DNA of 64,000 bases from Lathyrus oleraceus (Eukaryota > Streptophyta > Magnoliopsida > Fabales > Fabaceae). Under the pieces are notes generated by a model. That model made no database searches, was not told where the DNA came from, and was given only the letters and a program-made list of their open reading frames with translations. The DNA lies in assembly GCF_024323335.1 (NCBI RefSeq), contig NC_066579.1, positions 236,147,475-236,211,474 of the forward strand, given 5' to 3'. This document shows, piece after piece, positions 1 to 11,690 of the stretch. The first letter of the stretch is position 1; every line of letters starts with the position of its first letter. Made by a program: the position numbers and the translations under genes.

Positions 1-1
1 C

Positions 2-1308
2 AATCTTCTTCTCCGGTGGACCTCACCGGATTGGTCCACCTTCAACCATCACCAAAATAAAAAAAGGAAGATGGGTGAGTTGTTCAACGTCATGCAAGGG
101 TTCGCCTTGGGGCAGAAAGCAATCTTCGAGAGGTTGGAGAGGATTGAAAACTGGCTGAGAATGGGGGAAATACAGGGAAATGCTCCGTTGTCTGGAGTGA
201 AGAAGATTTCTGGTAATGGTCAGCGCGAGAAGGAGGGTGAATCAAGTGAGGTGTATGCCCGAAGGGAACACGGTGGGGATCGTCACCACCCGTATGTTGC
301 TATAGTGACTATTCCTGCTGGTGATCAATCTGTACAACAGCAACAACAGCCGCCTCAACAGAGAGCACAGAAAGCTGGGTGCCAAGTGAGAAAAGGGAAG
401 ACAGATCGTCAGTTTGACAAGCCACCCGTGACTTATGCCTTTCTATTTAGGAGGTTGAAGGATCTTGGATTGGTACAGCCAAGGATGTTGGTTCCGGTAG
501 GACTAGGTCAGAGGCCTGCAGATTATGATGAGAACGTCAGGTGCGAGTTCCATTCTGGGGCACCCGGACATCACATTGAGGGTTGTACAGCTTTTAAGCA
601 TGTCATCCAAGATTTGGTGGATTCTAAAGCCATCAATTTCGCACCGACGCCGAATGTTAATGTTGACCCCGTGCCAATGCATGATCCTATGGGGGTGAAC
701 GTGATGTCAAAGTACAAGAGAAAAATGGAGGAGACGAATGCGGATCAGTTAAGAACTCCAATGTCTGTGGTCCAGAGACATCTGATGAAGAGTGGAGTTT
801 TCCCTGGTTGTGATAATTGTTGTGCGGCTGTCGCTATAAATGGGTGTGCAATGATGAGGGAAACGGTTCAGAGAATGGTGGAGGTGGAAATGGATGGTGA
901 ACCATGTGAAACACCATGTCAGGCGTTTGAAACCGTCAAGGTGGAGAATGCCACTTTTGCTAAAAAAGAAGATAAAAGGCCATCCATTTCTTCTTACAAA
1001 CAGGCCATGGAAGTGGTGAAGAATGGAAAAGCCCAAGGCTGGGGAAGAATGGTAGACATTGCGGTGAAAGCAGATAGGTTTGGGGTTGGCTATCAATCAG
1101 GCCAGGGCTTGTCTGGACAAAACAGAGGACGTCGTCAACCGTTCACGTTCATCGGTGCTGGAATGCTAGATCCAGATCGCGTCTGTGCGGTGGGTGAAGA
1201 GATCGACAGTGACTGCGAGCTTGACTCGTGGATAAAATCGTGCGTACCAGGGATGGAGGTCCAGAACTGGAAGGCCTAAAAGATCATCACTGTCACTCTA
1301 CGTGAAGA
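2..1308 (+). pseudogene. Element A gag-pro remnant with two internal deletions
   Basis: Fragment of the Gag-Pro polyprotein. The frame is open from the left edge; the first ATG is at 71. Residues counted from there: 1-32 match the N-terminal Gag helix, then the sequence jumps to the C-terminal end of the Gag core (MGEIQ, like LLKMGRIQ in B). A Gln-rich stretch follows, then a CCHC-like knuckle with C158, H161, H167 and C172. A second jump near residue 272 removes the protease core, so no DTG motif is present. The remaining tail (SISSYKQAMEVVKNGKAQGW and a DCELDSW block) matches the end of pro in B. A stop at 1277-1279 precedes the normal end at the splice donor (1309). Because both deletions keep the frame, a shortened Gag-like product was once possible. 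The function of bases 2-70 is unknown. Confidence 0.75.
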
Positions 1309-1580
1309 GTAATATTTCTGTTTTTCAATTTTGTTTGCATGAAAGCCATATGTTTTGCACGAAACGTAATGGTCCATTGTAAGGGCCACCTCATGTGTTT
1401 CATTTTGCAACATTTTGCATCATTAATAAATGGATGTTTTTTGTAGTAAAAGCGGTGTTCCCTGTTTTTCATTTATTTTTGCAGTTTAAAAAAATAAAAA
1501 TGGCAATGTTTGTTTTCATTTTCCTTTTAATTTTCTTCATTCCGGTTCTAAAAGCAATGCATGAATCAACATTCATGCAG
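1309..1580 (+). other. Element A pro/RT intron
   Basis: Predicted 272-bp intron from GTAATAT to ATGCAG. It is chosen because elements A, B and C share a GTAAT donor overlapping the Gag-Pro stop and an ATGCAG acceptor, and joining them keeps the frame into the conserved acidic linker (DFDN.IY.AEE) ahead of RT. It contains AATAAA at 1425-1430. Introns at this place are known for Ogre elements; the exact boundaries here are my inference. Confidence 0.7.
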
Positions 1581-2521
1581 ATGCGATCATCCTCCGGATC
1601 TCAGTGATAACAATCCTGTTACACCCTCATATGACTTCGACAATACGATCTATCATGCCGAAGAAGAGGCGAAGAAGATTGTGAACTGCCGGAGGAATTA
1701 GCCAGGTTGTTGAATCCAGAGGAGAAGGTGATTCGACCGCATGAGGAACGAGTTGAGCTTGTTAACCTGTGTACCGAGGAGGTCAGAAAGGAAGTAAAGG
1801 TTGGGGCCGCTTTGGGGATGAGTGTCAAGAGCCGAAGAAGGATGGAATGGTGAGGATGTGTGTGGACTTCCGGGATTTGAACAGAGCTAGCCCGAAGGAT
1901 AATTTCCCATTACCTCACATCGATGTGTTGGTAGATAATACAGCTCAATTCTCGGTGTTTTCCTTCATGGATGTATTTTTGGGCTATAATCAAATCAAAA
2001 TGTCGCCAGATGATATGGAGAAAACAACGTTCATCACACCATGGGGCACCTTTTGTTATAAGGTGATGCCATTCGGTCTCAAGAATGCCAGTGCCACGAA
2101 TCAGAGAGCTATGGTGACTTTGTTTCATGATATGATTCATCATGAAATCGAATGATATGTTGATGACATGATAGCAAAGTCCCAAACAGAAGAGGGGAAT
2201 CTGACAGATCTGGCCAAGTTGTTTGACCGGTTGAGACAACTCAGACTGAGGTTGAATCCGAATAAGTGCACTTTCGGAGTGCGGTCCGGTAAGTGGCTGG
2301 GGCTTATTATGAGCGAAAGAGGAATCGAGGTTGATCCGGCTAAAAAAAAAAAAAAAAAAAGCAATACAAGAAATGCCTGAACCGAGAACAGAAAAAGAGG
2401 TTCGTGGTTTCTTAGGTAGATTGAACTGCATCTCACGGTTCATATCTCATCTAACAGCCACGTGTGAACCCATATTAAAAAAAAAAGAGATCAAACGGTC
2501 AGGTGGAATGATGATTTCCAG
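1581..2521 (+). pseudogene. Element A reverse transcriptase, broken
   Basis: RT remnant. The linker after the intron aligns with B, but the N-terminal RT part is missing: sequence jumps from the KVGAALG region (about 1795-1815) straight to PKKDGMVRMCVDFRDLNRAS. The first catalytic motif (FMDVFLGYNQI) and the YVDD box (2156-2167) survive. A TGA at 2153-2155 sits directly before YVDD where B has Cys. An 18-base A run at 2342-2359 breaks the frame after IEVDPAK, and a second A run near 2477 replaces the segment after CEPI. It cannot make active enzyme. Confidence 0.85.
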
Positions 2522-3237
2522 GAGGCATTTGAAAAAATAAAAGAATATTTGCAGGAGCCTCCGATTCTATTGCCTCCCATGGAGGGACGACCATTAATTT
2601 TGTACTTGACAGCCCTCGAGGGGTCTATGAGGTGTGTACTGGGGCAGCATGACGAGTCTGGTCGAAAAGAGCATGCAAATTACTACCTTAGCAAAAAGTT
2701 TACCGACTGTGAAACAAGATATTCACTGCTCAAGAAAACTTGCTGTGCTTTGGCATAGGCTGCTCGCCGACTGAGACAGTATATGCTGGTTCATACCACT
2801 TTGTTGATTCCCAAGATGGATCCGATCAAGTATATATTTGAGAAGCCAACATTGACCGGACGGGTTGCGAGATGGCAAATGATTTTGACTGAATACGATA
2901 TTCAGTATACTTCTCAAAAAGCAATCAAGGGGAGTGTATTGTCTGATTACCTCGCCCAACAACCCACTGAGGATTATCAACCGATGAAGTTTGAGTTCCC
3001 TGATGAGGACATCATGTTTCTCAGATTGAAAGATTGTGAGGAACCAATCCCGGAGGAGGGGCCTGACCCTGAATCCGAACGGATTCTGATGTTTGATGGG
3101 GCCGTTAACGTGGATGGTAGTGGAGTTGGAGGTGTTTTGGTTATGCCGAAAGGATCCCACATTCCTTTTGCTGCTCGGCTAACATTTGAATGCACCAACA
3201 GCGTGGCTGAATACGAAGCTTGTATCCTGGGTATCGA
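2522..3237 (+). pseudogene. Element A RNase H region, truncated
   Basis: Begins with the ancestral RT-linked RNase H region (EPPILLPPMEGRPL, then YYLSKKFTDCETRYSLLKKTCCALA) and continues to RVARWQMILTEYDIQYTSQK. A TAG at 2756-2758 replaces a Trp codon present in B. The second RNase H then starts: the first catalytic Asp (MFDGAVN) and the Glu (AEYEACILG) are present. The domain stops at about 3232, where about 1.1 kb relative to B has been deleted, including the rest of RNase H and most of integrase. The join falls at a short shared GGG/GGTATCGAAC stretch, which suggests microhomology. Confidence 0.82.
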
Positions 3238-3687
3238 ACCTCGGTGCGTACATCTACTAGGGCAATGCCTTTCTCGCTGGTGTATAAGATGGAAGTTGTG
3301 CTGCCAGTTGAGGTCTAGATCCCGTCATTGAGAGTCCCGATGGATGTAATTGGAAGAGACTGAGTGGATAAGGACTCGGTATGAAGAGTTGAGCATGATT
3401 GAGGGAAAGAGGCTGGCAACCATTCGTCATGGGCAGTTGTACCAACAGCGAATGAAGCGTGCTTTGACCGAGAGGTACGACCTCGTGTGTATCATGTGGG
3501 AGATATGGTGTTGAAAAGGATCCTTCCTCCTCAGAACGATCGTCGGGGCAAGTGGACACCCAATTATGAAGGTCCATACGTGGTCGAGAAGGTTTTCTCT
3601 GGTGGAGCCTTGTTGTTGACGACCATGGATGGCGAGGATTCTCCGTCCCATGTGAATGCGGACGCAGTTAAAAAATACTTCATATAA
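3238..3687 (+). pseudogene. Element A integrase C-terminal remnant
   Basis: Only the last part of integrase remains, in more than one frame. It holds the end of the catalytic core region (LVYKMEVVLPVEV), the helical linker (GKRLATIRHGQLYQQRMKRA) and, from 3487, the C-terminal SH3-like domain with GDMVLKRILPP and GKWTPNYEGPYVV. The HHCC zinc finger and the DDE residues are gone. The stop at 3685-3687 is at the same place as in B, C and E. Confidence 0.85.
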
Positions 3688-4756
3688 GAGACCCGCTGGA
3701 CGAAAAGAATAAAATAGTCCAGGCAAAAAAGGGCATCCCGGCGAACCAAGAGAAAAAGAAAAAGGTTCGGGCAAAAATTAGGGATAAAAAGAAAAAAACT
3801 GTACACCCGGCAAGTCGAAAACCCCACGAGGGCGGCTTGGGCAAAAAAGGGTATCCAGGTGGACTGAAAACCCGAAAGGGCGGTCCAGGAAAAAGAGGGA
3901 ATGAAACGAACAACTGCGTTTGGCATGATCGTTCGTGCTTTGGATATGACATGGATAATTCCCGACAGAGATCGGTCGGAAGCGTCTTGTTCAGAAGGCA
4001 GAAAGCACGGAGAGTCTTGAGGACATATCTGGTGTAACCGAGTTGGAACTCGATGAGATCACGGGTTCACATTGCCATTAGGATAGATTTTCCTTTTGTG
4101 CGCAATTACCTCATTTCAGGGATTGCTTCCTGTGCTTCTCAGTTACGAGCCACCTTTTTCAACCAATAAAATGCATATTCAGTCAAATAATTTTGTTTTT
4201 GTTTTCATTACCGCTTTGATTGCGAAAACATCCGTTTATTTTGATAAAGAATCTTTGCATTTTGAGACATAGGGGTCCCTTCCAATGCATGTTCATAAGA
4301 TTGAAAACCGGAAATCTTATTCCGGAAGGTTGAGTGACCTAGGTGTTGAAATTTTGGCACGCCTGGGGCACGTTTTTATCTAACGATCTTTTTTGCAGGT
4401 GTTGTTAGATATTTTCACTCACTTGCAGGTTGTGATGTGAAGCGTTTTGACAAGAGATCCCCGCAGAGTACAATCAGGGACGAGGGATAGAAGAACGGTG
4501 AAAAGACGACGAAAGAATGGCGACGATCCTAGAAGGTAATCAAGAAGACTCTTCAAAGTCTGAGGATTAGAGGGTTGGCCCGGATCTGAGGAGATCGATT
4601 GTCTCGAAATAGAGAAAAGTCGAGAATACAAGGCGATGAATCAGGAGAGACCAGATGAGTCTGAGAGCCCTCAAAAGTGGAAAGTTGACGTTGTGGTTGG
4701 ATGGTGAATGCCAGGGTTCGACGAGTCGACAGGTGTTCCATGTCAATTTCGTACCT
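3688..4756 (+). other. Element A 3' UTR, first part with hairpin series
   Basis: Non-coding. Right after integrase come four hairpins, each followed by an A-rich spacer, often GGCAAAAA: CTGGAC/GTCCAG (3696-3701 with 3717-3722), CGAACC/GGTTCG (3742-3747 with 3764-3769), CAAG/CTTG (3811-3814 with 3836-3839) and TGGAC/GTCCA (3860-3864 with 3883-3887). The last encloses CCC-GAAA-GGG, a GNRA-type tetraloop. B, C and E carry equivalents. After about 3910 I see only AT-rich text shared with B, such as the CCATTAGGATAG region near 4073. No gene is present. Confidence 0.7.
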
Positions 4757-5770
4757 CCCCAGCAGGGTTGAGAGTGTTATCTCCCCAGCGGGTTCGAGAT
4801 CGGTGTTTCCTCAGCAGCCAGGCTTGAGGTTGGTCATTTCCCCTAGCAGGGTTGAGAGTGTTATCTCCCCAGCGGATTCGAGATCAGTGTTTCCTCAGCA
4901 GCCAGGCCTGAAGTTTGCTGTAATCCCCAGCAGGGTTGAGAGTGTTATTTCCCCAGCAAGTCTGAAGGTCACTGTTTCCCCAACGAAGGTTTGCGTTGGT
5001 AGTTTTTCCCCAGCGAAGTCCCCAAGCAGATCAGGTTCGGTGGAGATCGTCCCCAGTGAGGATTATCATTTCCCCAGCAGCAGTGCTATTCCCCAGCAGG
5101 GTGGAGATTGGAGTGATATTGAGTTCCTCAGCAGAGTGGCTCGTGCAGCCCCCGGAGGGGGATATCTTTTATGCATTCATCATTTAGAGAAGCATAGCAT
5201 ATTGCATCATTAATTGCGTAGCATTTCCATGGTTATGGAGCATTACGCTGTAAAACTCATACATCCGCATTGCAAGCATTAGCCCCAAGCCGTGGTTACC
5301 ATTCAAGGATTGGTTTAGCTGGTTGGTGAAGATGTTATTCCGAGGAGTTTAGCATCGCGACGTTGGGTCATCTGGTTCGATTTCAGAATCTGTTTCTCCA
5401 ACATGGTCGAGAGGTTGGTGTGTCCCCAACAAGTGACTCCCTAGTTGAGTGGGTTTCTCTGCCGTTTCGAGAATGACAGATCAGCAAGCATCCCCAACAG
5501 TGCTACTCCCCACAGAGTTGGGAGATCGAATCGGGAATTGTGTGCCCAGCAAAGTGATCATTTGCTTTCCCAGCAGGAGTTTTCCTCCCCTTGCATCTTG
5601 TAGGCTTGGACCATTTCCCCAGCAGAGGTGGATCATTGTTCAACATCTGTATGGTACATTTGCAGCGGTTGCTCTTGACAGCATTCAGAATTGACAATCC
5701 CCAGAGAGGTTTATTTCCTCACCCGTTCGTGAAAGGAAAGCCTGATTCTCCCCAGTTTAGTCCCTGGCAA
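4757..5770 (+). repeat. Element A CCCCAGC-rich 3' UTR repeats
   Basis: Irregular short tandem repeats built on CCCCAGCAGGGTTGAGAGTG and variants, dense at 4757-5170 and thinner at 5400-5770. Similar CCCCAG-rich text is present in the 3' UTRs of B (25060-25490), C and E. Hypervariable tandem repeats in 3' UTRs are a known property of legume Tat/Ogre elements. The short open frames here are by-products. Confidence 0.7.
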
Positions 5771-5900
5771 ATGTCTGCCTTGTTTTGACATATATAGATG
5801 TCATCCTTACGATACCGGTGAGTGTCGTGTTGATCCCCGTGTGGGTCCTTTCTTTTGGTGTCAGTAGACATCATCTCTCAGTGGTCGATAAGAATCGAGT

Positions 5901-7470
5901 TTCTTCCCATTCATCCGTTGATGTCTGGTCGTGGTTTCTTTCTTCCCATTCATCCGTTGATGTCTGGTAGTGGTTTCTCTCTTCCCATTCATCCGTTGAT
6001 GTCTGGTCGTGGTTCCTTCTATTCCCATTCATCTGTTGATGTCTGGTCATGGTTTCTCTCTTCCCATTCATCCGTTGATGTCTGGTCGTGGTTTCTCTCT
6101 TCCCATTCATCCGTTGATGTCTGGTCGTGGTTTCTCTCTTCCCATTCATCCGTTGATGTCTGGTCGTGGTTTCTCTCTTCCCATTCATCGAGAGATGTCT
6201 GGTCGTGGTTTCTCTCTTCCCATTCATCCGTTGATGTCTGGTCGTGGTTTCTTTCTTCCCATTCATCTGTTGATGTCTGGTCGTGGTTTCTTTCTTCCCA
6301 TTCATCTGTTGATGTCTGGTCGTGGTTTCTTTCTTCCCATTCATCCGTTGATGTCTGGTCGTGGTTTCTTTCTTCCCATTCATCCGTTGATGTCTGGTCG
6401 TGGTTTCTCTCTTCCCATTCATCCGTTGATGTCTGGTCATGGTTTCTCTCTTCCCATTCATCGGTAGATGTCTGGTCGTGGTTTCTCTCTTCCCATTCAT
6501 CCGTTGATGTCTGGTCGTGGTTTCTCTCTTCTCATTCATCGAGAGATGTCTGGTCGTGGTTTCTTTCTTTCCATTCATCCGTTGATGTCTGGTCGTGGTT
6601 TCTCTCTTCCCATTCATCCGTTGATGTCTGGTCGTGGTTTCTCTCTTCCCATTCATCCGTTGATGTCTGGTCGTGGTTTCTCTCTTCCCATTCATCGAGA
6701 GATGTCTGGTCGTGGTTTCTCTCTTCCCATTCATCCGTTGATGTCTGGTCGTGGTTTCTTTCTTCCCATTCATCTGTTGATGTCTGGTCGTGGTTTCTTT
6801 CTTCCCATTCATCCGTTGATGTCTGGTCGTGGTTTCTTTCTTCCCATTCATCCGTTGATGTCTGGTCGTGGTTTCTCTCTTCCCATTCATCCGTTGATGT
6901 CTGGTCATGGTTTCTCTCTTCCCATTCATCGGTAGATGTCTGGTCGTGGTTTCTCTCTTCCCATTCATCCGTTGATGTCTGGTCGTGGTTTCTCTCTTCT
7001 CATTCATCGAGAGATGTCTGGTCGTGGTTTCTTTCTTTCCATTCATCCGTTGATGTCTGGTCGTGGTTTCTCTCTTCCCATTCATCCGTTGATGTCTGGT
7101 CGTGGTTTCTTTCTTCCCATTCATCCGTTGATGTCTGGTCGTGGTTTCTTTCTTCCCATTCATCCAGAGATGTCTGGTCGTGGTTTCTTTCTTCCCATTC
7201 ATCGAGAGATGTCTGGTCGTGGTTTCTTTCTTCCCATTCATCCGTTGATGTCTGGTCGTGGTTTCTTTCTTCTCATTCATCCGTTGAATATCTGGTCGTG
7301 GTTTCTTTCTTCCCATTCATCGAGAGATGTTTGGTCGTGGTTTCTTTCTTCCCATTCATCCGTTGATGTCTGGTCGTGGTTTCTCTCTGCCCATTCATCG
7401 GTAGATGTCTGGTCGTGGCTTCTCTCTTCCCATTCATTGGTAGATGTCTGGTCGTGGTTTCCTCGCTTTC
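5901..7470 (+). repeat. 39-bp tandem array, about 40 copies
   Basis: About 40 head-to-tail copies of a 39-bp unit containing CATCCGTTGATGTCTGGTCG. The period is a multiple of three and the unit lacks stops, so long frames exist on both strands; the plus frame reads SSHSSVDVWSWFL per unit. Monomer variants (CATCCGTTG, CATCGAGAG, CATCGGTAG, CATCTGTTG) recur in the same order at 468 bp (6459 and 6927) and 507 bp (6186 and 6693), so a block of 12 to 13 monomers was duplicated. It lies in A's 3' UTR just before the 3' LTR. I regard it as a 3' UTR minisatellite, not a gene. Confidence 0.92.
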
Positions 7471-7596
7471 CTTGGTTCGTCACCTGCAGAGTGCAAATTT
7501 TACGGTTCTTTTGGTATTCAATCCCTGTTTACCTTGACAGTATGATAGCCGTTGCTTTCATCCGTTCAGGTTCTAAGTTGATTGAACAGGGGCAGC
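7471..7596 (+). other. Element A pre-LTR segment and polypurine tract
   Basis: Unique 3' UTR end with the purine-rich GAACAGGGGCAGC at 7584-7596, the likely plus-strand primer. It abuts the LTR start TGTAGCACCTC. B has GAATAGGGGCAGC in the same place, and the preceding about 100 bases also align. Confidence 0.75.
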
Positions 7597-8581
7597 TGTA
7601 GCACCTCAAATTTGCACCCCCCATTCATGCATTCATTTCATTTTTTAGGTCATTAACATTACATATTGCATTGCATCTTGGCAGTCAGCACTAGCATCAA
7701 GAGAATTCCTCAGTGCAAAAGAGCAAGTATTTCCTTGATATGAAGGCCACGTGATTATTCTAAAGAGCTTATATGAGCCAAGGTTCATTTTGAAGCAACT
7801 TTGCCAAGTGGTAGAGGTCCAAAGTCATCAGTGTATTCCCAGGTCATCTGAGGCCCATACAAGTCAACTGAAAGTCAACTAAGGGCTTTGAGTTGGGGAA
7901 GTGAGTGGAAGCATCTCATTCATGTTCATACAAGGCCTATTCATCATTACAAACATATACCTTGAAGATTTTGAAGTCAAATCAAAAGTTTCCAAAAATG
8001 GAAAGTGACCTGTAATTTCAAGTTTCCAAAAATGGCAAGTTTTTGGACCACATTCAACTTAACTTTCCAACATCAAAGAAGCTTCAAATGAATTTTTGGT
8101 CAACATGAAAGTTGAATATCTTTCTCTCCCCTTTTCAAAAAGTCAAAGATCATGATCATCTGATGAATGGTTGAGAAGTTATGGTCCAATGATTGCAAAG
8201 TGTACATGGAGGTTCAACATGCCATAACTTTTGATCCAAGACTCCAATTTGAGTCACTCTTTTTGCAAAATGCTTCTTGTGACCAATATTTTCCAAATCC
8301 ATCATTGCATTGCATGAAATAATATCACATGATCATTTGGCCATGCATGAACATTTTGGAGGGAAATTGCCTAATTCAAATTTGGTGCATCATACATACA
8401 AAATTCCAAGCCAATTATGCTCATGAGCTGATTTTAAGTGGATATGAATCATAATATGGCACTGTTCACGTGCATTTTTGCCATGCAAGGGTGAATTTGC
8501 CAAATTGGTCATACACCTCTTTTCTCATTAAGTTTCCATTAGCCAAGCTTAATTTGGATTAGCATGGTAATTAACACAACA

Positions 8582-8588
8582 TATAAAA
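8582..8588 (+). promoter_or_regulatory. TATA box in element A LTR
   Basis: TATAAAA about 985 bp into the LTR, after AT-rich U3 sequence. Comparable boxes occur in B's LTR (27011) and C's LTR (42318). Transcription would start some 30 bases downstream; this is inferred from position only. Confidence 0.5.
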
Positions 8589-9313
8589 GCTTAATTCTAA
8601 CTGTTTTGCACAGATTACACATTCTAGATCTAGAAATTCCATTTCCCTCCAAAAACTCTCTCAAATCAAACTTGAATTTTCTTCACATAACTCATTAATT
8701 TTACTGCATAATCGTGTTCATTGAGCATCATTGAGTATGAATCGAGCATTGGATTGAAGAATTTGGCCAAGATTCGTGCACATCCAAAGCTTGAAGATGA
8801 AGATGGTGTTCTGAAATTTATCAAGATCTAAACCATCTCAGCTGATATTTCGTGCATAAAGCTTCACCACGAGGTTGATAGAAGAGATCTGGAGCATTTG
8901 AGGCCTTGGACACACTGTTTCATCACACTGCATAACAGGTTGGTGAAAATTCGAATCTCATTATTTGCCAATTCATTGCCATGATCTTGTAGTGCGTGCT
9001 CCACTGACGATTCTGATATGAATATTATTGATTTTGGCTGGATATTGAGTGAGTTATGATGAATTAAAGTTTGTATGCTAAATTTGTTCTTGCTCGATCC
9101 ATGAGATATATGATGATTTAGAGTGAATTAGGCATGGATTTGGAATGTACATTAGATAAGCTTTGGATTGGTATAATTTTCATGTGTTTCTGGAAAATTT
9201 TGATGAATGTTGCCGTGAAACCGCCGGAGAAGACGGTGGAAAACACCTCCCTCCGCCGTCTGCAATTAATGGCTTATGGTTTACTGTTCACGCGCTAGCA
9301 ACCTCTGTATCCT

Positions 9314-9650
9314 GAGTTCGAGTCAGTGCGCTAACATTTTATTTTCCATTTATTTCATTTCCCTTGCCAAACGGTGCGTTTTGAGCTAGCGCACTTGCCA
9401 CCTTGAGAACCACGGTTCGATCCTGGCCTGGTTTATTTCCTTTATATTCCATTTGTTTTCTGATTAAGCGCTTCTTGTGACTTGCCTTGCCATGGTTCGA
9501 TTCCTGCTGGTGTCATTTTGGATTATTTCATTTGTTTTGTGAAGTGCTCTTTTGACTGTACATGCCTTGGTTCGATTCCAACGCGTATCATTTTCCAATT
9601 TGATTTTCGTGCTTAAGCGCCTATGACCTTGATGACCTGGGTTCAACTCC
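9314..9650 (+). repeat. Five tRNA B-box-like modules in element A LTR
   Basis: Diverged 70-100 bp modules, each with a T-arm-like motif at 9314, 9414, 9494, 9569 and 9640. The copies at 9494 and 9569 match GGTTCGATTCC exactly, which fits the Pol III B-box consensus. Most modules also carry AGCGC, AGTGC or CTAGCGC about 30-45 bases upstream. No complete tRNA cloverleaf is visible. Confidence 0.5.
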
Positions 9651-11690
9651 TGGCTTTTGCATTGTGCCAATTCCAATTCACATTCCATTTTCCATATGAT
9701 TTTCATTATTTCCTATTTTTTGTTCATCAAATTACAAAAACCATAAAAAATAGAAAACTTGTCCAAATTGAATGCAACTTTTTTCCACATGATTGTTGTG
9801 ATGTCTATTATTTTTTTGATGCCATTTGCCTAATTTTATTGTGGCTGGATTTTTAAATGTGCTTGAGTGTTTGAACATGATACAAATTTGACATGTTGTG
9901 CTAATTGATTTATGAAATTCTCATTGTTTGTCCAGTTAACTTGAGATTTAACATGCTTATTCATAACATGTTGTAGGATTTTTGAGCTTTTGTTTGGCAT
10001 TTTTAGCACATTCCATCTCTGTTTTAGACACATGAATACATGGTGTGACAATTTGTGTCACACATTTGGATGATGCTTTTGTTCATTTTTATTGACATGC
10101 CATTCGATCTCTTCTGGTCCTAAATTTTGACATGGGCATGTGTTTAACATGTTGATATCACATAAAAAAATTTATGATCATTGGATTCATTTCTGTTTTA
10201 ATATGGAATTTCTCTTCTTGATGTCCAATTTTGATCACCTTTGCTTGCTCTTGCCTTATCTTGCTCACTTGAAGCCTTTGCCTTATGATTTGAGTTTGAT
10301 CCTTTTTAGGACATGTTCTCATTTGATTAAATATGCTTCATGTGGAATATCAACTTCTGTTTTGACTTTTTGCTTTTCCTTTGACCCTAGTCTTTGCACT
10401 AGTGGTTTGTACTCACCTTTTGAGCTTTGTATTTAAGGTTCAAGCAATTAGCTCTAGTGGTTGATGTGACCTCATTACTTGGGATACAGGTTTGCTTTGT
10501 CCACTAACCTTTGTTGTGTTGTAGGTCCCTTGGTGATGAACTCACTTGAGTTGTTTACACATAGGACTTGTATTGTGTACATATTGAGGAACCACTGTTG
10601 ATTGTCTGTTTGGTTTTCTGAATGTAAATATTTACTGTTTGGCTTTTGTACAGGTACATTAGTCGCTTTTAGCTCATAGCCTGAGCTTTGCTTTGCTTGT
10701 GGTTGGTTTACCACATAGGTAATCACTCTCTAACTCCATGTAGTCTGGAAGCCCTGTCGTTTCTTTTGGCAGGCATTTGGCTGAAGTCCTCCTTAAGAGG
10801 CAATGACTGTGATTGTTTACTTTTGTGCTAAAGACCTCCTTGTCGAGGCATGTTACTTAAGTCCTCCTAAGTGAAGAGGCAATTGGCAGATAAAAGGGAT
10901 TAGCAATCAATCCCCTACTAATCGTTTGAGTCATTCATTATGCTCGCACTACGTGTTGATGCTCTTGAACCTAACCCAAGATCCTTGTATATAGAGTCAG
11001 TCAAGTGGAGTAGGGTCCCTCATTTTGGATCCCCACGTTTCCATTGATTCAAGCCCACCCAGGCCAGGGTTAAGAGCTATGAGGTCTTATCCTCATTACC
11101 TTTCATCTGCTCACTCTGATGGTCAATGTCAGCGGTTAAGAGCTCCTCAGCACACCCCTGCAGTGTTGGCTTGTTTGTCGAGGTTGATATGACCCCTTGA
11201 CTAAAGCCCAGCCTTGTATGAGCCGCTTGTTTGCATATAGAGTGTGTTGCTTGATTGCTTGTTTGCTTATCTGTGAAGCTTTCATATGTTTGCTTTTCAT
11301 GCATGTTTGTTTGTTTGAGGAGTCAGATGTAAGACCATCGATTCGCTATCTGTTTCCTGTTTTGTTTGTGGAGTTGGATGTAAGACCATTGGTTGGCTTT
11401 CTGTTTCCAATTTTGTTGTTCTCTTTTCAGACTTGCTTATTGTATCCCAAAGGTTTGCTAGACTTCGTATAGTCTCTCGTTTGCATGTCAATTAAGGTAG
11501 CACGGTTCCTCCGTCTAGGACTTTCTTTCTTGCGTGAGCATTCCTAAAACACAAACAAACTCTATCTTCTTTTAAGGACACGTTGACTCCTTCTACTACA
11601 GGTGAGTAAGTCTCCAAAGGTCGAGCATCCGGTAGATTGCGTAGTAATGTCGGTCATCTAAAAAACACAAAACAAACAGAAATAGCTTAG

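Noticed and set aside
2..70. Captured host exon at the left edge (open frame with low-complexity text)
   Set aside because: Too short to identify and no recognisable domain; it may simply be element sequence or filler.
749..1096. Minus-strand open frame opposite A's gag
   Set aside because: Antisense shadow of the gag-pro frame; no minus-strand gene is supported anywhere in the window.
4701..5213. A 170-codon frame rich in Pro, Ser and Val
   Set aside because: It is the CCCCAGC repeat read in one frame; no start context or homologue, and it is in a 3' UTR.
5901..7470. CRISPR-like regular repeats
   Set aside because: The units are directly tandem with no unique spacers, and the genome is eukaryotic.
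5855..7601. Long open frames (over 450 codons on both strands) across 5855-7601
   Set aside because: They are produced by the 39-bp tandem repeat, which has no stop in several frames. No domain, no codon constraint, and the array lies in a retrotransposon 3' UTR.
9280..9670. True tRNA genes around the GGTTCGATTCC motifs
   Set aside because: I could not find acceptor, D-arm and anticodon stems with proper spacing. Only T-arm-like parts are visible.
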